In this document: one piece after another, positions 34,706-44,340 of the stretch
How the letters are laid out: every line of letters starts with the position of its first letter
How positions within the stretch are numbered: position 1 is the first letter of the stretch
Origin: Pararhodospirillum oryzae
Lineage (GTDB): Bacteria; Pseudomonadota; Alphaproteobacteria; Rhodospirillales; Rhodospirillaceae
Reading direction: 5' to 3'
Length of the DNA: 64,000 nucleotides
NCBI RefSeq assembly: GCF_007992075.1
Contig: NZ_BJZO01000001.1
Span: 1-64,000 of the forward strand
Program-made: the position numbers and the translations under genes
The notes under the pieces: model-generated
Told to the model about the DNA's origin: nothing
Database searches by the model: none
What the model saw: the letters and a program-made list of their open reading frames with translations, nothing else

Positions 34706-34742
34706 ACGGGAAAAGCCAATAATTCAAGTTGGTTTTTCCCGT
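34706..34742. promoter_or_regulatory. Strong 14-bp stem-loop upstream of the chemoreceptor gene
   Basis: ACGGGAAAAGCCAA (34706-34719) pairs with TTGGTTTTTCCCGT (34729-34742) over 14 positions with a single G-T mismatch, leaving a 9-base loop. It may be a second terminator working in either direction or a leader structure; it begins eight bases after the terminator hairpin. Confidence 0.5.
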
Positions 34743-34908
34743 TCTGATCTGATCCCCGGCTTTTTTCGCCAATACTTTTTTATCCAGCCATTGCTCCATA
34801 TCTCAAGGCATCCCACGTTGTGAGGGGAGAAGCAACCTTGGGGCTTCTCGTCGGCATGATCCCCGTTCCCTGCCCGGGGGCGGCGGCCTGGGGCGAGGAT
34901 GAAACGTG

Positions 34909-36582
34909 ATGTTTGCAAACCTTCGGGTGCGGACGCGCCTGCTTCTTCTCACGGTGTTCTTGCTGGGATGCATGGCGGCCTTGTCGGGCCACGCCATGAT
35001 CCAGATGCAGCATATAAAACAGGCCCTTGACACGGTGTACGTCGATCGGGTGGTGCCCTTGCGCGATCTCAAGGTGATCGCCGACATGTATGCCGTGAAC
35101 ATCGTGGACACGGCGCACAAAACGCGCAACGGCAACATCACGGGAACCGAGGCCCTGTCGCGGATCGCCGCCGCCCAGAAAACCATTGGCGACACCTGGA
35201 ACCGCTACCTGGGCACGTACCTGGCCCCCCGGGAAAAGGCCATCATCGAATCCCTGACGCCCTTGATGAAAAAAGCGGATGGCGAGGTTGCCCGGCTGGT
35301 GGGGATCTTGCAATCCGGCCTTCCCGATGAACTGACCCGGTTCACCATCGTGTCGTTGTATCCGGCCATTGATCCGGTTTCCGATGAAATCTCGCGCCTG
35401 ATCGACCTTCAGCTTGAGATTGCCGGAACCAAGCATGCCGAGGCGTCGGCGGACTACACCGTTGCGTGGTGGGTGTCGGTGATCGGCTTCCTGGTCGCGG
35501 TGGGCGTGGGTGCCGGGCTGGCGTTCTGGATTATCCGCTCCGTCACCGGTCCCCTGATCGAAGTCCAGAAGGTGATGAGCGAGATCGAGCACTCGGGCGA
35601 CCTGAGCCGGCGTCTGGTGGTGCGCTCGAACGACGAGGTCGGGCAGACCGCCGGCGCCTTCAACCGGTTGATGGAGGAACTGGCCCAGGTCGTGGCCGGA
35701 ATCAGCGCGGTGGTGGATCGTCTGGCCGCCAATGATCTTGCGGGGCGGGTCGCGGTTTCGGGCAAGGGCGACATGGCCCGCCTGGGGCAGAACCTCAACC
35801 GGTCGCTGGAAGCCTTGTCGGGCACCATGCGCGGGGTGCTGGGGAATATCCGGCAAGTTGCCGTGGCCACGGGGCAGGCCAGTGCCGCCATCGGGCAGAT
35901 TTCCGACGGGGCGCAAGGCCAGTTGAACGCCATTCGCCAGATTGGCATCGGCATTCGCCAGTCGGCGGGCGCGGTGGAGGACATCGCCAACAACGCCCAG
36001 GCCTCCAGCCGCCATGCGCGCGAGGCTTCCGCCCTCACCGCCACCGGCCGGACCCGCATCGCGGAAATGAGCGCGGCCATGACCGCGATTGCCGGCAATG
36101 CCCGCGAGATTTCCAAGATTACCGGGGTGATCGGTCAGATCGCCGCCCAAACCAACATGCTGTCGCTGAATGCCGCCATCGAGGCGGCCCGCGCCGGCGA
36201 GGCGGGCAAGGGCTTTGCCGTCGTCGCCGAGGAAGTGGGCAAGCTGGCCGAGCATTCCGGGCGATCGGTGGGAGAAATCGACTCCATGGTTGAAAAGGCC
36301 GGCTTGGAATCCACTTGCGGGGTTGATCTGGCCCGTGCGGTGGGCGACAGCATTGAACAGATCGCCAACGGCGTGGGCGAGACCGACCGCATGGCCGGAG
36401 CCATCGCGGCGGCGGTGGAACAGCAGTCGGCCGCCATGGAACAGATTCGCGCCAGCATCGAGGATCTGGGGCGCATCGGCACCACCAATGCCTCGGCCTC
36501 GGAGGAAGTCACGGCGACGATGGTGGAACTGTCCCGCCTTGCCGACCAGACCCGCACCGACGTGGAACGGTTCATCTATTAG
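34909..36582 (+). CDS. Methyl-accepting chemotaxis protein of cluster 2
   Basis: 557-residue chemoreceptor. Membrane helix at about 10-30, a four-helix-bundle-type periplasmic sensor (about 35-180), second helix at about 185-207, HAMP (about 208-262), then the signalling domain with tip [19 protein letters not shown]. It lacks an aromatic CheR-tether pentapeptide (ends VERFIY), unlike the receptors of cluster 1. A GTG one codon earlier is equally possible (GAGG seven bases before it). It is the only receptor of this cluster and presumably its signal input. Confidence 0.93.
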   Translation: MFANLRVRTRLLLLTVFLLGCMAALSGHAMIQMQHIKQALDTVYVDRVVPLRDLKVIADMYAVNIVDTAHKTRNGNITGTEALSRIAAAQKTIGDTWNRYLGTYLAPREKAIIESLTPLMKKADGEVARLVGILQSGLPDELTRFTIVSLYPAIDPVSDEISRLIDLQLEIAGTKHAEASADYTVAWWVSVIGFLVAVGVGAGLAFWIIRSVTGPLIEVQKVMSEIEHSGDLSRRLVVRSNDEVGQTAGAFNRLMEELAQVVAGISAVVDRLAANDLAGRVAVSGKGDMARLGQNLNRSLEALSGTMRGVLGNIRQVAVATGQASAAIGQISDGAQGQLNAIRQIGIGIRQSAGAVEDIANNAQASSRHAREASALTATGRTRIAEMSAAMTAIAGNAREISKITGVIGQIAAQTNMLSLNAAIEAARAGEAGKGFAVVAEEVGKLAEHSGRSVGEIDSMVEKAGLESTCGVDLARAVGDSIEQIANGVGETDRMAGAIAAAVEQQSAAMEQIRASIEDLGRIGTTNASASEEVTATMVELSRLADQTRTDVERFIY

Positions 36583-36647
36583 GAAGGTCATTTTCCTTCG
36601 TTTGGGTGTGATCGGATCCTTTCCAGGAACGAGAGGGAACCTTGTCA

Positions 36648-38153
36648 ATGCGGGTCATGGTTTTCGACGTTGGCCAGCGCCCTTATGCCCTTCCGATCGA
36701 GGTTGTCGGCCAGGTGGTGAATCCCGGGGTGGTCACGCCGGTGCCCTTTGTTCCCGACTGGCTGGAAGGCGTGGGCGCGGTGGACGGGCGGATTGTCCCC
36801 CAGATCCGGCTTTCCGTGCGCCTGGGCCTGGAAGCCTTGGGATCGACGGATCCCGGTGCCGGCCAGCGGCTGCTGGTGACGGCGCAAGGGGGGCTGTTGC
36901 TGCTGGCCGTGGACCGGGTCCGGCGCATGGTCGATGTTCCCTCTCGCGATCTGGTGCCGGTCGGGTCCCCCGGGCCTGCGCCGGAGAAACACGAGGAACA
37001 GGAAAACGCGCGGGAGGAAGTCCGCTTCGAGGAGGGGGGCGAGGAACAGCGGGAGCGGACTCCCCCCCTTCTTTCCAAGGCGGTGAAGGGCCAGTTCCGG
37101 CTGCGGGATGAAAGCGTGCTGCTGCTTGACGCGGATGTCCTGGGCCTGGATGCCCTTGAGGGCGTTGGACGCGGCGCGCCCGGCGGTGCTGGTTTCGGGG
37201 GCGGAGGCCTGCACGTGGCGGCGGCTCCGGCGCGCAGGGCCTCCGCCCCCGCCGCGTCGTTTGGCGTCCTGGTGGTGAATGTCGCGGGTGAATCCTACGC
37301 TTTTCCCATTGAACGGGTGCGGGAGGTCGCCCCGGTGGGAACCCTCACCCCGCTTCCCGGCGCCCCCCCCGAGGTGGCGGGCCTGGCCGTGCTGCGCGCC
37401 CAGCCCCGCCTCGTGCTTTCACTGGCCGCGTTGCTGGGACTTTCCGACCCCAGGCCCGACAGCGTTCTGGTCGCGATCGAACACAACGACGTTTCCCTGC
37501 TGTTCGCCTGCCCGGAACTGGTGGGGTTGCGCCGCTTCTCCGAGGACAGGCGCGAACGGACCCAGGCCGATGTGCTGGAAGCCTACCTGACCGATGCCCA
37601 GGGCAAGGTTACCTGTCTTTTGTCGCTTGAACGCCTGCTGGGTCCGGGACGCGCGCGGATGATCCGTCGCTTCCTGCCCGACACCGCGCCCCCCGTGGAG
37701 GCCGGGGGCGATCTTGGCCCCGGCAAGGCCCCGCCGCCCCGCCGGCGCGTGTTGCTGCTCAAGGCCGGGCGTGAAACCTGTGCCCTCGACATTGCCCGGA
37801 TCGAGCGCATCGTGCCGTGGGTCGCGCCGAGCGGACTTCCCGATGCCCTGGGCGATCAGGTCGGGGTCACGGCGGTGGGCGGGCGAATCCTGCCCGTGGC
37901 CGATCTGCCCCAGCTGGTGGAAGGCGAAGCCCTGGATGGGCCGCGCTCGGTCTACGTGGTGGTTCAGGTCAACCCGGCCCGGGGAGAAACCTGGGCGCTG
38001 GCCACCAGCGCCGTGTCGCGCCTTGTTGACCTGCCGGCGGGCACCGTGCGCGACGAGGGGGGCTCGGGCGTCGTGCGCGGCGTGGGTCAGGTTGACGGGA
38101 CCTTGATCTCGCTCCTGGACGTGGGCGCCTTGCGGGGGAGCCCACCCTCATGA
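36648..38153 (+). CDS. Triple CheW-domain coupling protein
   Basis: 501-residue soluble protein made of three CheW-type domains in a row: about 1-170 (with a charged Glu/Arg insertion near 115-140), about 200-345 and about 360-500, each beginning with a VxxFDVGQRPYALP-like strand set (second: GVLVVNVAGESYAFPIERV; third: RVLLLKAGRETCALDIARI). There is no receiver domain, so it is not CheV. Multi-CheW scaffolds can bridge several receptor or kinase units. It overlaps cheB by four bases. The ATG at 36648 is used; a TTG six bases earlier is unlikely. The domains are divergent from each other, so the fusion is not recent. Confidence 0.82.
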   Translation: MRVMVFDVGQRPYALPIEVVGQVVNPGVVTPVPFVPDWLEGVGAVDGRIVPQIRLSVRLGLEALGSTDPGAGQRLLVTAQGGLLLLAVDRVRRMVDVPSRDLVPVGSPGPAPEKHEEQENAREEVRFEEGGEEQRERTPPLLSKAVKGQFRLRDESVLLLDADVLGLDALEGVGRGAPGGAGFGGGGLHVAAAPARRASAPAASFGVLVVNVAGESYAFPIERVREVAPVGTLTPLPGAPPEVAGLAVLRAQPRLVLSLAALLGLSDPRPDSVLVAIEHNDVSLLFACPELVGLRRFSEDRRERTQADVLEAYLTDAQGKVTCLLSLERLLGPGRARMIRRFLPDTAPPVEAGGDLGPGKAPPPRRRVLLLKAGRETCALDIARIERIVPWVAPSGLPDALGDQVGVTAVGGRILPVADLPQLVEGEALDGPRSVYVVVQVNPARGETWALATSAVSRLVDLPAGTVRDEGGSGVVRGVGQVDGTLISLLDVGALRGSPPS

Positions 38154-39274
38154 GCGCCTTGTCTCCCCTGATCCGGCCCATCCGCCTGATGATCGTTGAC
38201 GATTCCGGTTTCATGCGTCTGGCCGTGCGCAAGATGGTGGAAGGCGAAAAGGATATCGAGGTGGTGGGCGAGGCCCGCGACGGCGAGGCCGCCTTGTCGT
38301 TGCTTGAAAGCGTCCGGCCCGACGTGATCACCATGGATGTCGAGATGCCCAACCTCGATGGCCTGGCCACGACCCGCGCCATCATGCGCCGGCGTCCCTT
38401 GCCGATCATCATGCTGAGCAGCCTGACCCAGAAAGGGGCCCAGACCACCGTGCAGGCCCTGGAGGCGGGGGCGGTTGATTTCATATCGAAGTCATCGTCT
38501 TTCGTGCAGCTCGATATCGTGGGCATCGACAAGGAACTGCGCGAGAAGATCCGCTACTGGGGCCGTCACCCCCTGGCCCGGCCTGCGCCGGGGCAGCCCG
38601 CCACCGCCCGGGCCCAGGCGGCCCCGACCGCTTCCTTGCCGGCCTTGCGGGCCTGCCGGCGGCCGGGGGAGGTTGATCTGGTCGTGGTGGGCGTGTCCAC
38701 CGGGGGCCCGCGCATGTTGCCCGCCTTCCTCAAGGCCTGCGGCCGGCTGGCGTGCCCCATGGTCGTGGCCCAGCACATGCCCCCCCAGTACACCGCCAGC
38801 CTCGCCATGCACCTGCGCCAGGACACCGGCCTTGAGGTCAGCGAAGGCAGCGAGGGCACGGTGCTGGCTCCGGGAACCGTGACCGTGCTGCCGGGGGGCC
38901 AGGATGGAGGCCTGACCCCGGGGCTGGGGTCCACCTGGGTTCTGACGCTGCGCGTGCTGGCCAGCGCAAGCATTCATCCAAGCGTGGATCATTTGTTCGA
39001 AACGGCCCTGGGGGTCGCGAAAACGCCGGTGGCGGTCGTCCTGACCGGGATGGGGCGCGACGGCACCCAAGGCGCGGGCGCCTTCGCGCGGCGCGCCTTG
39101 CCGGTGGTGGTTCAAGAACCCGGGGAATGCGTGGTGGCCGGCATGCCGTTCTCGGTTCTGGAGGCCGGGCACGCCTCCCATGTCTTTCCCGTCGCCCGGC
39201 TGGGCGCGACCTTGCAGGAGTGGTGTTCTCCCGGCGCCTCTCGTCCGGCACCGGACCCGGAACGAGGACTTTAA
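38150..39274 (+). CDS. cheB: Chemotaxis methylesterase CheB (cluster 2)
   Basis: 374 residues: receiver with Asp17-Asp18 and phospho-acceptor Asp63 (TMDVEMPNLDG), linker rich in Ala/Pro, and esterase domain with GVSTGGPRML (nucleophile Ser), QHMPPQYT and LTGMGRDGTQ. The start ATG overlaps the triple-CheW stop by four bases. It is not closely similar to CheB of cluster 1, so the clusters are distinct pathways and not duplicates. Confidence 0.94.
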   Translation: MSALSPLIRPIRLMIVDDSGFMRLAVRKMVEGEKDIEVVGEARDGEAALSLLESVRPDVITMDVEMPNLDGLATTRAIMRRRPLPIIMLSSLTQKGAQTTVQALEAGAVDFISKSSSFVQLDIVGIDKELREKIRYWGRHPLARPAPGQPATARAQAAPTASLPALRACRRPGEVDLVVVGVSTGGPRMLPAFLKACGRLACPMVVAQHMPPQYTASLAMHLRQDTGLEVSEGSEGTVLAPGTVTVLPGGQDGGLTPGLGSTWVLTLRVLASASIHPSVDHLFETALGVAKTPVAVVLTGMGRDGTQGAGAFARRALPVVVQEPGECVVAGMPFSVLEAGHASHVFPVARLGATLQEWCSPGASRPAPDPERGL

Positions 39275-39290
39275 GAAAAAGGATAAGGAA

Positions 39291-39698
39291 ATGGCTGTCA
39301 AGGTGATGATTGTAGATGATTCTTTCATGATGCGCATGCTGATCGCCGACGTAGTCAAGGCGGATCCGGACCTGAGTGTCGTGGGCGACGCCGACAATGG
39401 AAAAACCGCGATGGACCGCGTGGCCGGGTTCGCGCCCGATGTCGTGTTGCTGGACATCGAAATGCCGGTGATGGACGGCCTGGAAACCCTGAAGCGTCTT
39501 AAGCTCGCGAGCCGGGCCAAGGTGATCATCGTGTCGTCGGTGGCCCAGGTGGGCTCCCCGCAGGCGATGGAAGCCCGCCGCCTGGGCGCCTTCGACGTGA
39601 TCGCCAAGCCCTCGGGCGCCATGAGCCTGGACCTGAAGGAAAAACGGGGCAGCGAAATCGTGAGGGCCGTGCGCAAGGCGGCGGGGTTGCCCGCGTAA
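39291..39698 (+). CDS. Stand-alone receiver resembling the CheB receiver domain
   Basis: 135-residue response regulator with Asp9-Asp10, phospho-acceptor Asp55 (LLDIEMPVMDG) and Lys in VIAKPSG. Its C-terminal part, AKPSGAMSLDLKEKRGSEI, matches the end of CheB receivers rather than CheY, so it looks like a CheB from which the esterase was lost. It could act as the CheY of this pathway or as a phosphate sink. ATG at 39291 with AGGA seven bases upstream; it lies 16 bases after cheB. Confidence 0.88.
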   Translation: MAVKVMIVDDSFMMRMLIADVVKADPDLSVVGDADNGKTAMDRVAGFAPDVVLLDIEMPVMDGLETLKRLKLASRAKVIIVSSVAQVGSPQAMEARRLGAFDVIAKPSGAMSLDLKEKRGSEIVRAVRKAAGLPA

Positions 39699-39732
39699 GC
39701 ACACACGTTCGGGCGGCAGGGGGAACCCAGAC

Positions 39733-42700
39733 ATGAGCGACATGGCCGATATGCTATGGCAGGAATTCGGGGTCGAGACCGAGGAGCATTTCGAGCTGAT
39801 CGAACCGCTTCTGGTGGCGGCGGATTCCCGTCCCGTGACCGGCGACGAAATCGCGCAATTGTTCCGCTCGTTCCATTCGGTCAAGGGCCTGTCGCGGGCC
39901 ATGGATCTGGCGGGGATGGAGCGGCTGGCCCATGTGGCCGAGGATCTGCTGGGGCTGGTGCGGGAAGGTCAACGCCCCCTGGACGGCCCCGCCATCGCCT
40001 TGCTGCTGGCCGCCCTGGACGCGCTCAAGGTCTTGCGTGAAACCGCCATCACCAGCCGGGCCGACGCGCCCCCGCCGTCCGACCTGGTGGAAGAGCTGGC
40101 GCGAGCGTGCGAGGGGGGCGCTCCCACGACACCCGCGCCGGCCGCGCCGGCCGCCCCGGCCTCCGTTCCCTCCCAGGCCGCTCCCGCCGCGCCCGCGCCG
40201 GCGGCGGCGCCGCCTCCGGTGCCGCCCGATCCTCCGGCCGAGGCGCCCCTGGCGCTGGGGGCCGATCCCGAGATGCTCACCTTCTACGCCGAGATGATGG
40301 AAGAGCATCTGCCGGTTCTGGCCCGGGCCGTGGTCAATGCCGGCGGGGACGCCGAGGCGCGCGCGCGGGCCCTGGAATCCATTGAGGTCTTGCATCACGC
40401 CTCGCTGGCCATGGGCTTCGAGGGGACGGCCGGGCATCTGGCCGACATGCGCGCGGTGCTGGCCGCCCCGACCCCGGCCCCGGACCGTCATCTTCTCACC
40501 GACTCCCTGGGCCACATCCGGGCCCACCTGGAGCTGATCGCGCGCGAGATGCCGGGCGGTGGAGCCCCGTCGCAGGCCCTGGCCGAGCGTCTGCGCATTG
40601 CCCTGCAAACCGAGCTGCATTCCCTGGTCGAGGGGGCGCTGGGGGTGCTGGCCCGCTTTGGGGCCGGTGGCCCGGGCGAGGCTCCCGGCGATGGCGGGGC
40701 CGGCCTCGCGCCGGAAAGCGATGATGTCCTGGCCGAGGAAATGGCCCGTCTCGCCCGTTCCGTCTGCACTTTTTTCCTGTTCCTCGACCTTTCCCAGGCG
40801 GCCAAGCTCTTGCTGATGGTCGAGGATGTGTACACGCGGGTCGCGCGCAGCGAACTGTTCGTTCATCCCGAGATTCTGGCCCTGACCAACGAGGTTTTCC
40901 AGCGGGTCACCGAACTCGCCGACGACACGGGGCGTTCGGGCGATTTTCCCGACCAGGTGGTTGACGGCCTGCTGGCCCGGTTTCGCGAATCCCTGCTGGC
41001 CAGCACCCGGGCCGGCGAGGACACGCCACCGGTCATGGCCCTGAAAGCGGTTCTGGCCCAATACGATATCAACGACAGCCTGGTGGAAATCCTCTCCGTC
41101 CAGAATATTCACGATCTGGTGAGCGCGGTGGAACAGGGCCGCCATCAGATTTACGAGATCCTGGCCGATCTCGAAGGCGACGAGCGCCTGGCGATGGCCT
41201 TCGTGGAGTGGCTGAAAGCCCAGTGCACCCCCATCACCAACCGCACGGTGTTCAAGGGCGAAGGCACCTGGTTCGAGTTCCTGGTGGTGTCCAGCGCGCC
41301 CCCGCCGGCGGTGGAGGAAGGGATCAAGGCCCTGGATCCCGAGGGCCGGCGCCTGCGCATCCGTCCTTGCCTGATCCGTCCCGAGGCGCCCGCGGCCACC
41401 GCCGCCGCCAGACCCGCCGCCCGCCCTCCCGAGGAGGCTCCCGCCGCCCAGCCCAGTGGCCGCGCCGCCGGGGTCATGCGGGTGCGCGGAGAAACCGTTG
41501 ATCACCTGATGGCCCAGGTCGGCGAGCTGGTCACCCTGGGCAACATGATGCGCACGGCGACCCGGGGCGCCGGGGCCGCCCAGGCCCTGCGCCGCCTGGG
41601 CGAGGCCATCCGCGCGTCCTCCCTGGCGGGCGGGCCGGCCCTGGGCTGGCTGGAAACCCTGGAAGGCGCCTGGGCGGGCCTGGAGGCGTGCGAGGAGCAG
41701 CTGGGCAGCGCGGTGGTCCGTCTGGAGGAGGCCACCTTGGACCTGCGGGTGGTGGCCTTGGAAACGGTGTTCAACCGGTTTCCCCGGGTGGTGCGTGACG
41801 TTGCCCAGTCCTGCGGCAAGCAGGTCCGCCTGGAAACCGAGGGCGCCGAGGTTCGCATCGACAAGGGCATGCTGGATTTGTTGATGGACCCCCTGATGCA
41901 CATGGTCCGCAACGCCATTGACCACGGCATCGAACGCCCCGACGAACGGGCCGCCCGGGGCAAGCCCGTGCCGGCGACGGTGCGCTTGAGCGCGCTCAGC
42001 CGGGGCAACCGGGTGGAAATCCGGATCACCGATGATGGCAGAGGCCTTGATCTGGCTCGGATCCGGGAACGCGCCGTCGAGCGCGGCCTGGTCAGCGCCG
42101 CCGATGCGCCGCACCTGGATGACGAGGCCGTGAGTGCCTTTATTTTCGACCCCGGTTTTTCAACCGCCGAAACGGTCAGTGCCCTGTCGGGGCGCGGCGT
42201 GGGCATGGACGTGGTGCGCTCCAACGTGCAGCGCCTGGGGGGCACGATGACCATCGAGACCCGGGCCGGGCAGGGCAGCACCTTTATCCTGGTCCTGCCC
42301 CTGTCGGCGGCGATCCAGAAGGTTCTGCTGGTGGAAGCGGGGGGGCGAACCCTGGCCATTCCCGAGCGCTTCCTGGCCGAGATCCACCAGATCCGCCCGG
42401 AGGAAACGCAAACCGTGCGCGGGCGCCCCGCGATCTTGTTGCGTCAGGCCACCATGCCCATTTTTTCCTTGTCCGACCTTCTGGGGTTTTCCAGCGAGAC
42501 AGCCACCACGCCGGGATCCTTCTCGCAACGGCCCCTGGTCATCCTGCACAACGGGCGTCACCGGCTGGGCCTGGCCGTCGATCGCCTGCACCGGCGTCAG
42601 GACTTGTTCGTCAAGGAGATCCCCCCCGTTCTTGCCGCGATTCCGGGCATCGGCGGGGCCTCGATCGCGGGGGATGGAACCGTGGTGCTGATCTTGGACG

Positions 42701-42804
42701 GGGATGATCTCTTCCGTTTGGCCGAGGGACGCGCCGAGACCGGCATTCGCAAAGGAGATAAGGGAAAAACACAACAAACAGAGGGCATTGGACATCCAGC
42801 CTGA
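39733..42804 (+). CDS. cheA: Large chemotaxis-type histidine kinase CheA (cluster 2)
   Basis: 1023 residues, about 300 more than an ordinary CheA. Hpt with His48 (FRSFHSVKGLSRAM), an Ala/Pro-rich linker (about 125-180), a second helical Hpt-like segment (about 185-270, with EVLHHASLAMGFEG), an unassigned region of about 300 residues, then dimerisation (MRVRGETVDHLMAQVGELV), ATPase (HMVRNAIDHGIE, DDGRGLD, GRGVGMDVV) and CheW-like domain (about 860-1000). No C-terminal receiver. Catalytic boxes are intact. The extra middle part probably docks other proteins. It sits between a receiver and a CheW-like gene. Confidence 0.92.
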   Translation: MSDMADMLWQEFGVETEEHFELIEPLLVAADSRPVTGDEIAQLFRSFHSVKGLSRAMDLAGMERLAHVAEDLLGLVREGQRPLDGPAIALLLAALDALKVLRETAITSRADAPPPSDLVEELARACEGGAPTTPAPAAPAAPASVPSQAAPAAPAPAAAPPPVPPDPPAEAPLALGADPEMLTFYAEMMEEHLPVLARAVVNAGGDAEARARALESIEVLHHASLAMGFEGTAGHLADMRAVLAAPTPAPDRHLLTDSLGHIRAHLELIAREMPGGGAPSQALAERLRIALQTELHSLVEGALGVLARFGAGGPGEAPGDGGAGLAPESDDVLAEEMARLARSVCTFFLFLDLSQAAKLLLMVEDVYTRVARSELFVHPEILALTNEVFQRVTELADDTGRSGDFPDQVVDGLLARFRESLLASTRAGEDTPPVMALKAVLAQYDINDSLVEILSVQNIHDLVSAVEQGRHQIYEILADLEGDERLAMAFVEWLKAQCTPITNRTVFKGEGTWFEFLVVSSAPPPAVEEGIKALDPEGRRLRIRPCLIRPEAPAATAAARPAARPPEEAPAAQPSGRAAGVMRVRGETVDHLMAQVGELVTLGNMMRTATRGAGAAQALRRLGEAIRASSLAGGPALGWLETLEGAWAGLEACEEQLGSAVVRLEEATLDLRVVALETVFNRFPRVVRDVAQSCGKQVRLETEGAEVRIDKGMLDLLMDPLMHMVRNAIDHGIERPDERAARGKPVPATVRLSALSRGNRVEIRITDDGRGLDLARIRERAVERGLVSAADAPHLDDEAVSAFIFDPGFSTAETVSALSGRGVGMDVVRSNVQRLGGTMTIETRAGQGSTFILVLPLSAAIQKVLLVEAGGRTLAIPERFLAEIHQIRPEETQTVRGRPAILLRQATMPIFSLSDLLGFSSETATTPGSFSQRPLVILHNGRHRLGLAVDRLHRRQDLFVKEIPPVLAAIPGIGGASIAGDGTVVLILDGDDLFRLAEGRAETGIRKGDKGKTQQTEGIGHPA

Positions 42805-42860
42805 TCCGCTTTGACCGGGTTGCCGGCATCGTCCGGCGGCCCCCGAACAAGGAAAACGGG

Positions 42861-43295
42861 ATGCGCGAATACCTTCAGGTCACGGCGGGACGATACAAGG
42901 TGCTCGTGGACGCGCGCCAGGTGCAAGCCGTCGTGGCCTTGCCGGCGGACGTCTGGGCCAGGGGGCATACCCTGTGGCGCGGGCGGATCTTGCCTCTGAT
43001 CGACCTGGCCCGGATCCTGGGGGAAAAGCCGGCTTCCGACTGCCCCCGGGAGAGTTGCGCCCTGGTCATGGACGACTTCACGGGGCATTCGGGCATCCTG
43101 GCGCCCAGCCACGTCGGTCCCCTCGTGTGCCTGGACGAGGAAACCCTTCATCCCCTGCCCGGGGGCCTTCCCGACTCCGTGGCCGACTGGTTCGACGGCG
43201 TGGCGGTCAACGAGGAGGGCGTGCCCGGAGCCTTGTGTCTCAAGGTCGGGGTGGCACTGTCCCGCGCCGAGGACGGGGGGGAGAGCCAGCCATGA
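42861..43295 (+). CDS. cheW: Divergent CheW-like protein
   Basis: 144-residue single CheW-type domain (REYLQVTAGRYKVLVDARQV, then WRGRILPLIDLARILGE). It is shorter and poorly conserved compared with cluster 1 CheW, but position between cheA and cheR and the strand pattern support the call. ATG at 42861 with AAGGA seven bases upstream; the end overlaps cheR in ATGA. Confidence 0.8.
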   Translation: MREYLQVTAGRYKVLVDARQVQAVVALPADVWARGHTLWRGRILPLIDLARILGEKPASDCPRESCALVMDDFTGHSGILAPSHVGPLVCLDEETLHPLPGGLPDSVADWFDGVAVNEEGVPGALCLKVGVALSRAEDGGESQP

Positions 43296-44326
43296 ATGAT
43301 TCGCCCTCCCGTCGCCTGGAAGAAAAACTCGCCTTGATGCGGGGCGCCTTGCAGCCCTCCGTCCCGGCGCCACCACCTCGCCCGATTTCCCCTGTCCTGC
43401 CGCCCCTGCCGGCGGACGGGAGAGCGGGCACGACGACAACGGCCCAGTCGGTGGGAGGCTTCGTCGACTGGCTGGCGGCGGAAGTGTGCCGGCGGGTGGG
43501 AATCGCCGTGAATGATTCGGTGCGCGCCAAACTCGCGGCGGTCGTCGCGCCCATTCCGCCCCCGGCCCTCAGGGAGTGGGCGGATCGCCTGCTGCACAAG
43601 GACGCCAGTGATCCCGAATGGCTGTCGCTGGTCGAGATGCTGACGGTTCACGAAACCTACTTCATGCGTGATCCCAACCAGATCGATTTCGCCCGGCGCA
43701 CCGCGTTCGCCGAGGTCATCGAAAGCCAGCGCCGCGTCCCGGCACCGCGATTGCGGTTGTGGTCGGCCGCCTGCTCCACGGGCGAGGAGGCCTACACCCT
43801 GGCCATTCTGGCCTTGCTCGCCCTGGCCGACGCCGGCGAGGCTTCCCTGGAACCCGACGGCACCGTGCGCGCTCCCCGGCGCTGGAGCATTGATGTCCTG
43901 GGCACCGACCTGTCGCGCCAGGCGGTCCGCCGCGCCCAGGAGGGCGTCTACCAGGACCACGGCATGGGCGCGTTTCGCAATCTGCCCACGGGCCTGTGGC
44001 GCTACTTCGTGGCCCTGCCGCGCAGCGAGGGGCCGTTGGTCGGCGTGAACTCATGGCGGGTGCGCGACGATATCCGTTCCCTGGTGCGCTTTCGCCAGTT
44101 CAACCTGCTTTCACCCCAACCAGCGATCGAAGGCGTTGATCTTGTCTTTTGCCGGAACGTTCTGATCTACTTCAATGCATGGGGCAAGAACCACGCCTAC
44201 CGGCTGATCTGCCACGCCCTGCGACCCGGCGGATACGCCGTGTTCGGGCCCACCGACGTGCCGGACGACCCCAATTTGTTCAAGGCCCAGTGGGGCCCCT
44301 CGACCGTCATCTACCGCAAGGCGTGA
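43292..44326 (+). CDS. cheR: Chemotaxis methyltransferase CheR (cluster 2)
   Basis: 344 residues with a Pro-rich N-terminal extension (about 1-60), CheR helical domain (about 65-130, ending in TVHETYFMRDP) and SAM domain ([31 protein letters not shown]). The start at 43292 is fixed by the four-base overlap with the CheW-like gene. It lacks the beta-subdomain cue for pentapeptide binding as far as can be seen, in line with the pentapeptide-less receptor of this cluster. Confidence 0.93.
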   Translation: MNDSPSRRLEEKLALMRGALQPSVPAPPPRPISPVLPPLPADGRAGTTTTAQSVGGFVDWLAAEVCRRVGIAVNDSVRAKLAAVVAPIPPPALREWADRLLHKDASDPEWLSLVEMLTVHETYFMRDPNQIDFARRTAFAEVIESQRRVPAPRLRLWSAACSTGEEAYTLAILALLALADAGEASLEPDGTVRAPRRWSIDVLGTDLSRQAVRRAQEGVYQDHGMGAFRNLPTGLWRYFVALPRSEGPLVGVNSWRVRDDIRSLVRFRQFNLLSPQPAIEGVDLVFCRNVLIYFNAWGKNHAYRLICHALRPGGYAVFGPTDVPDDPNLFKAQWGPSTVIYRKA

Positions 44327-44340
44327 GGAGAGTTCGCGAG

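Noticed and set aside
39754-42114. 786-codon minus-strand frame inside the large cheA
   Set aside because: Antisense shadow of cheA with no motif and no ribosome site.
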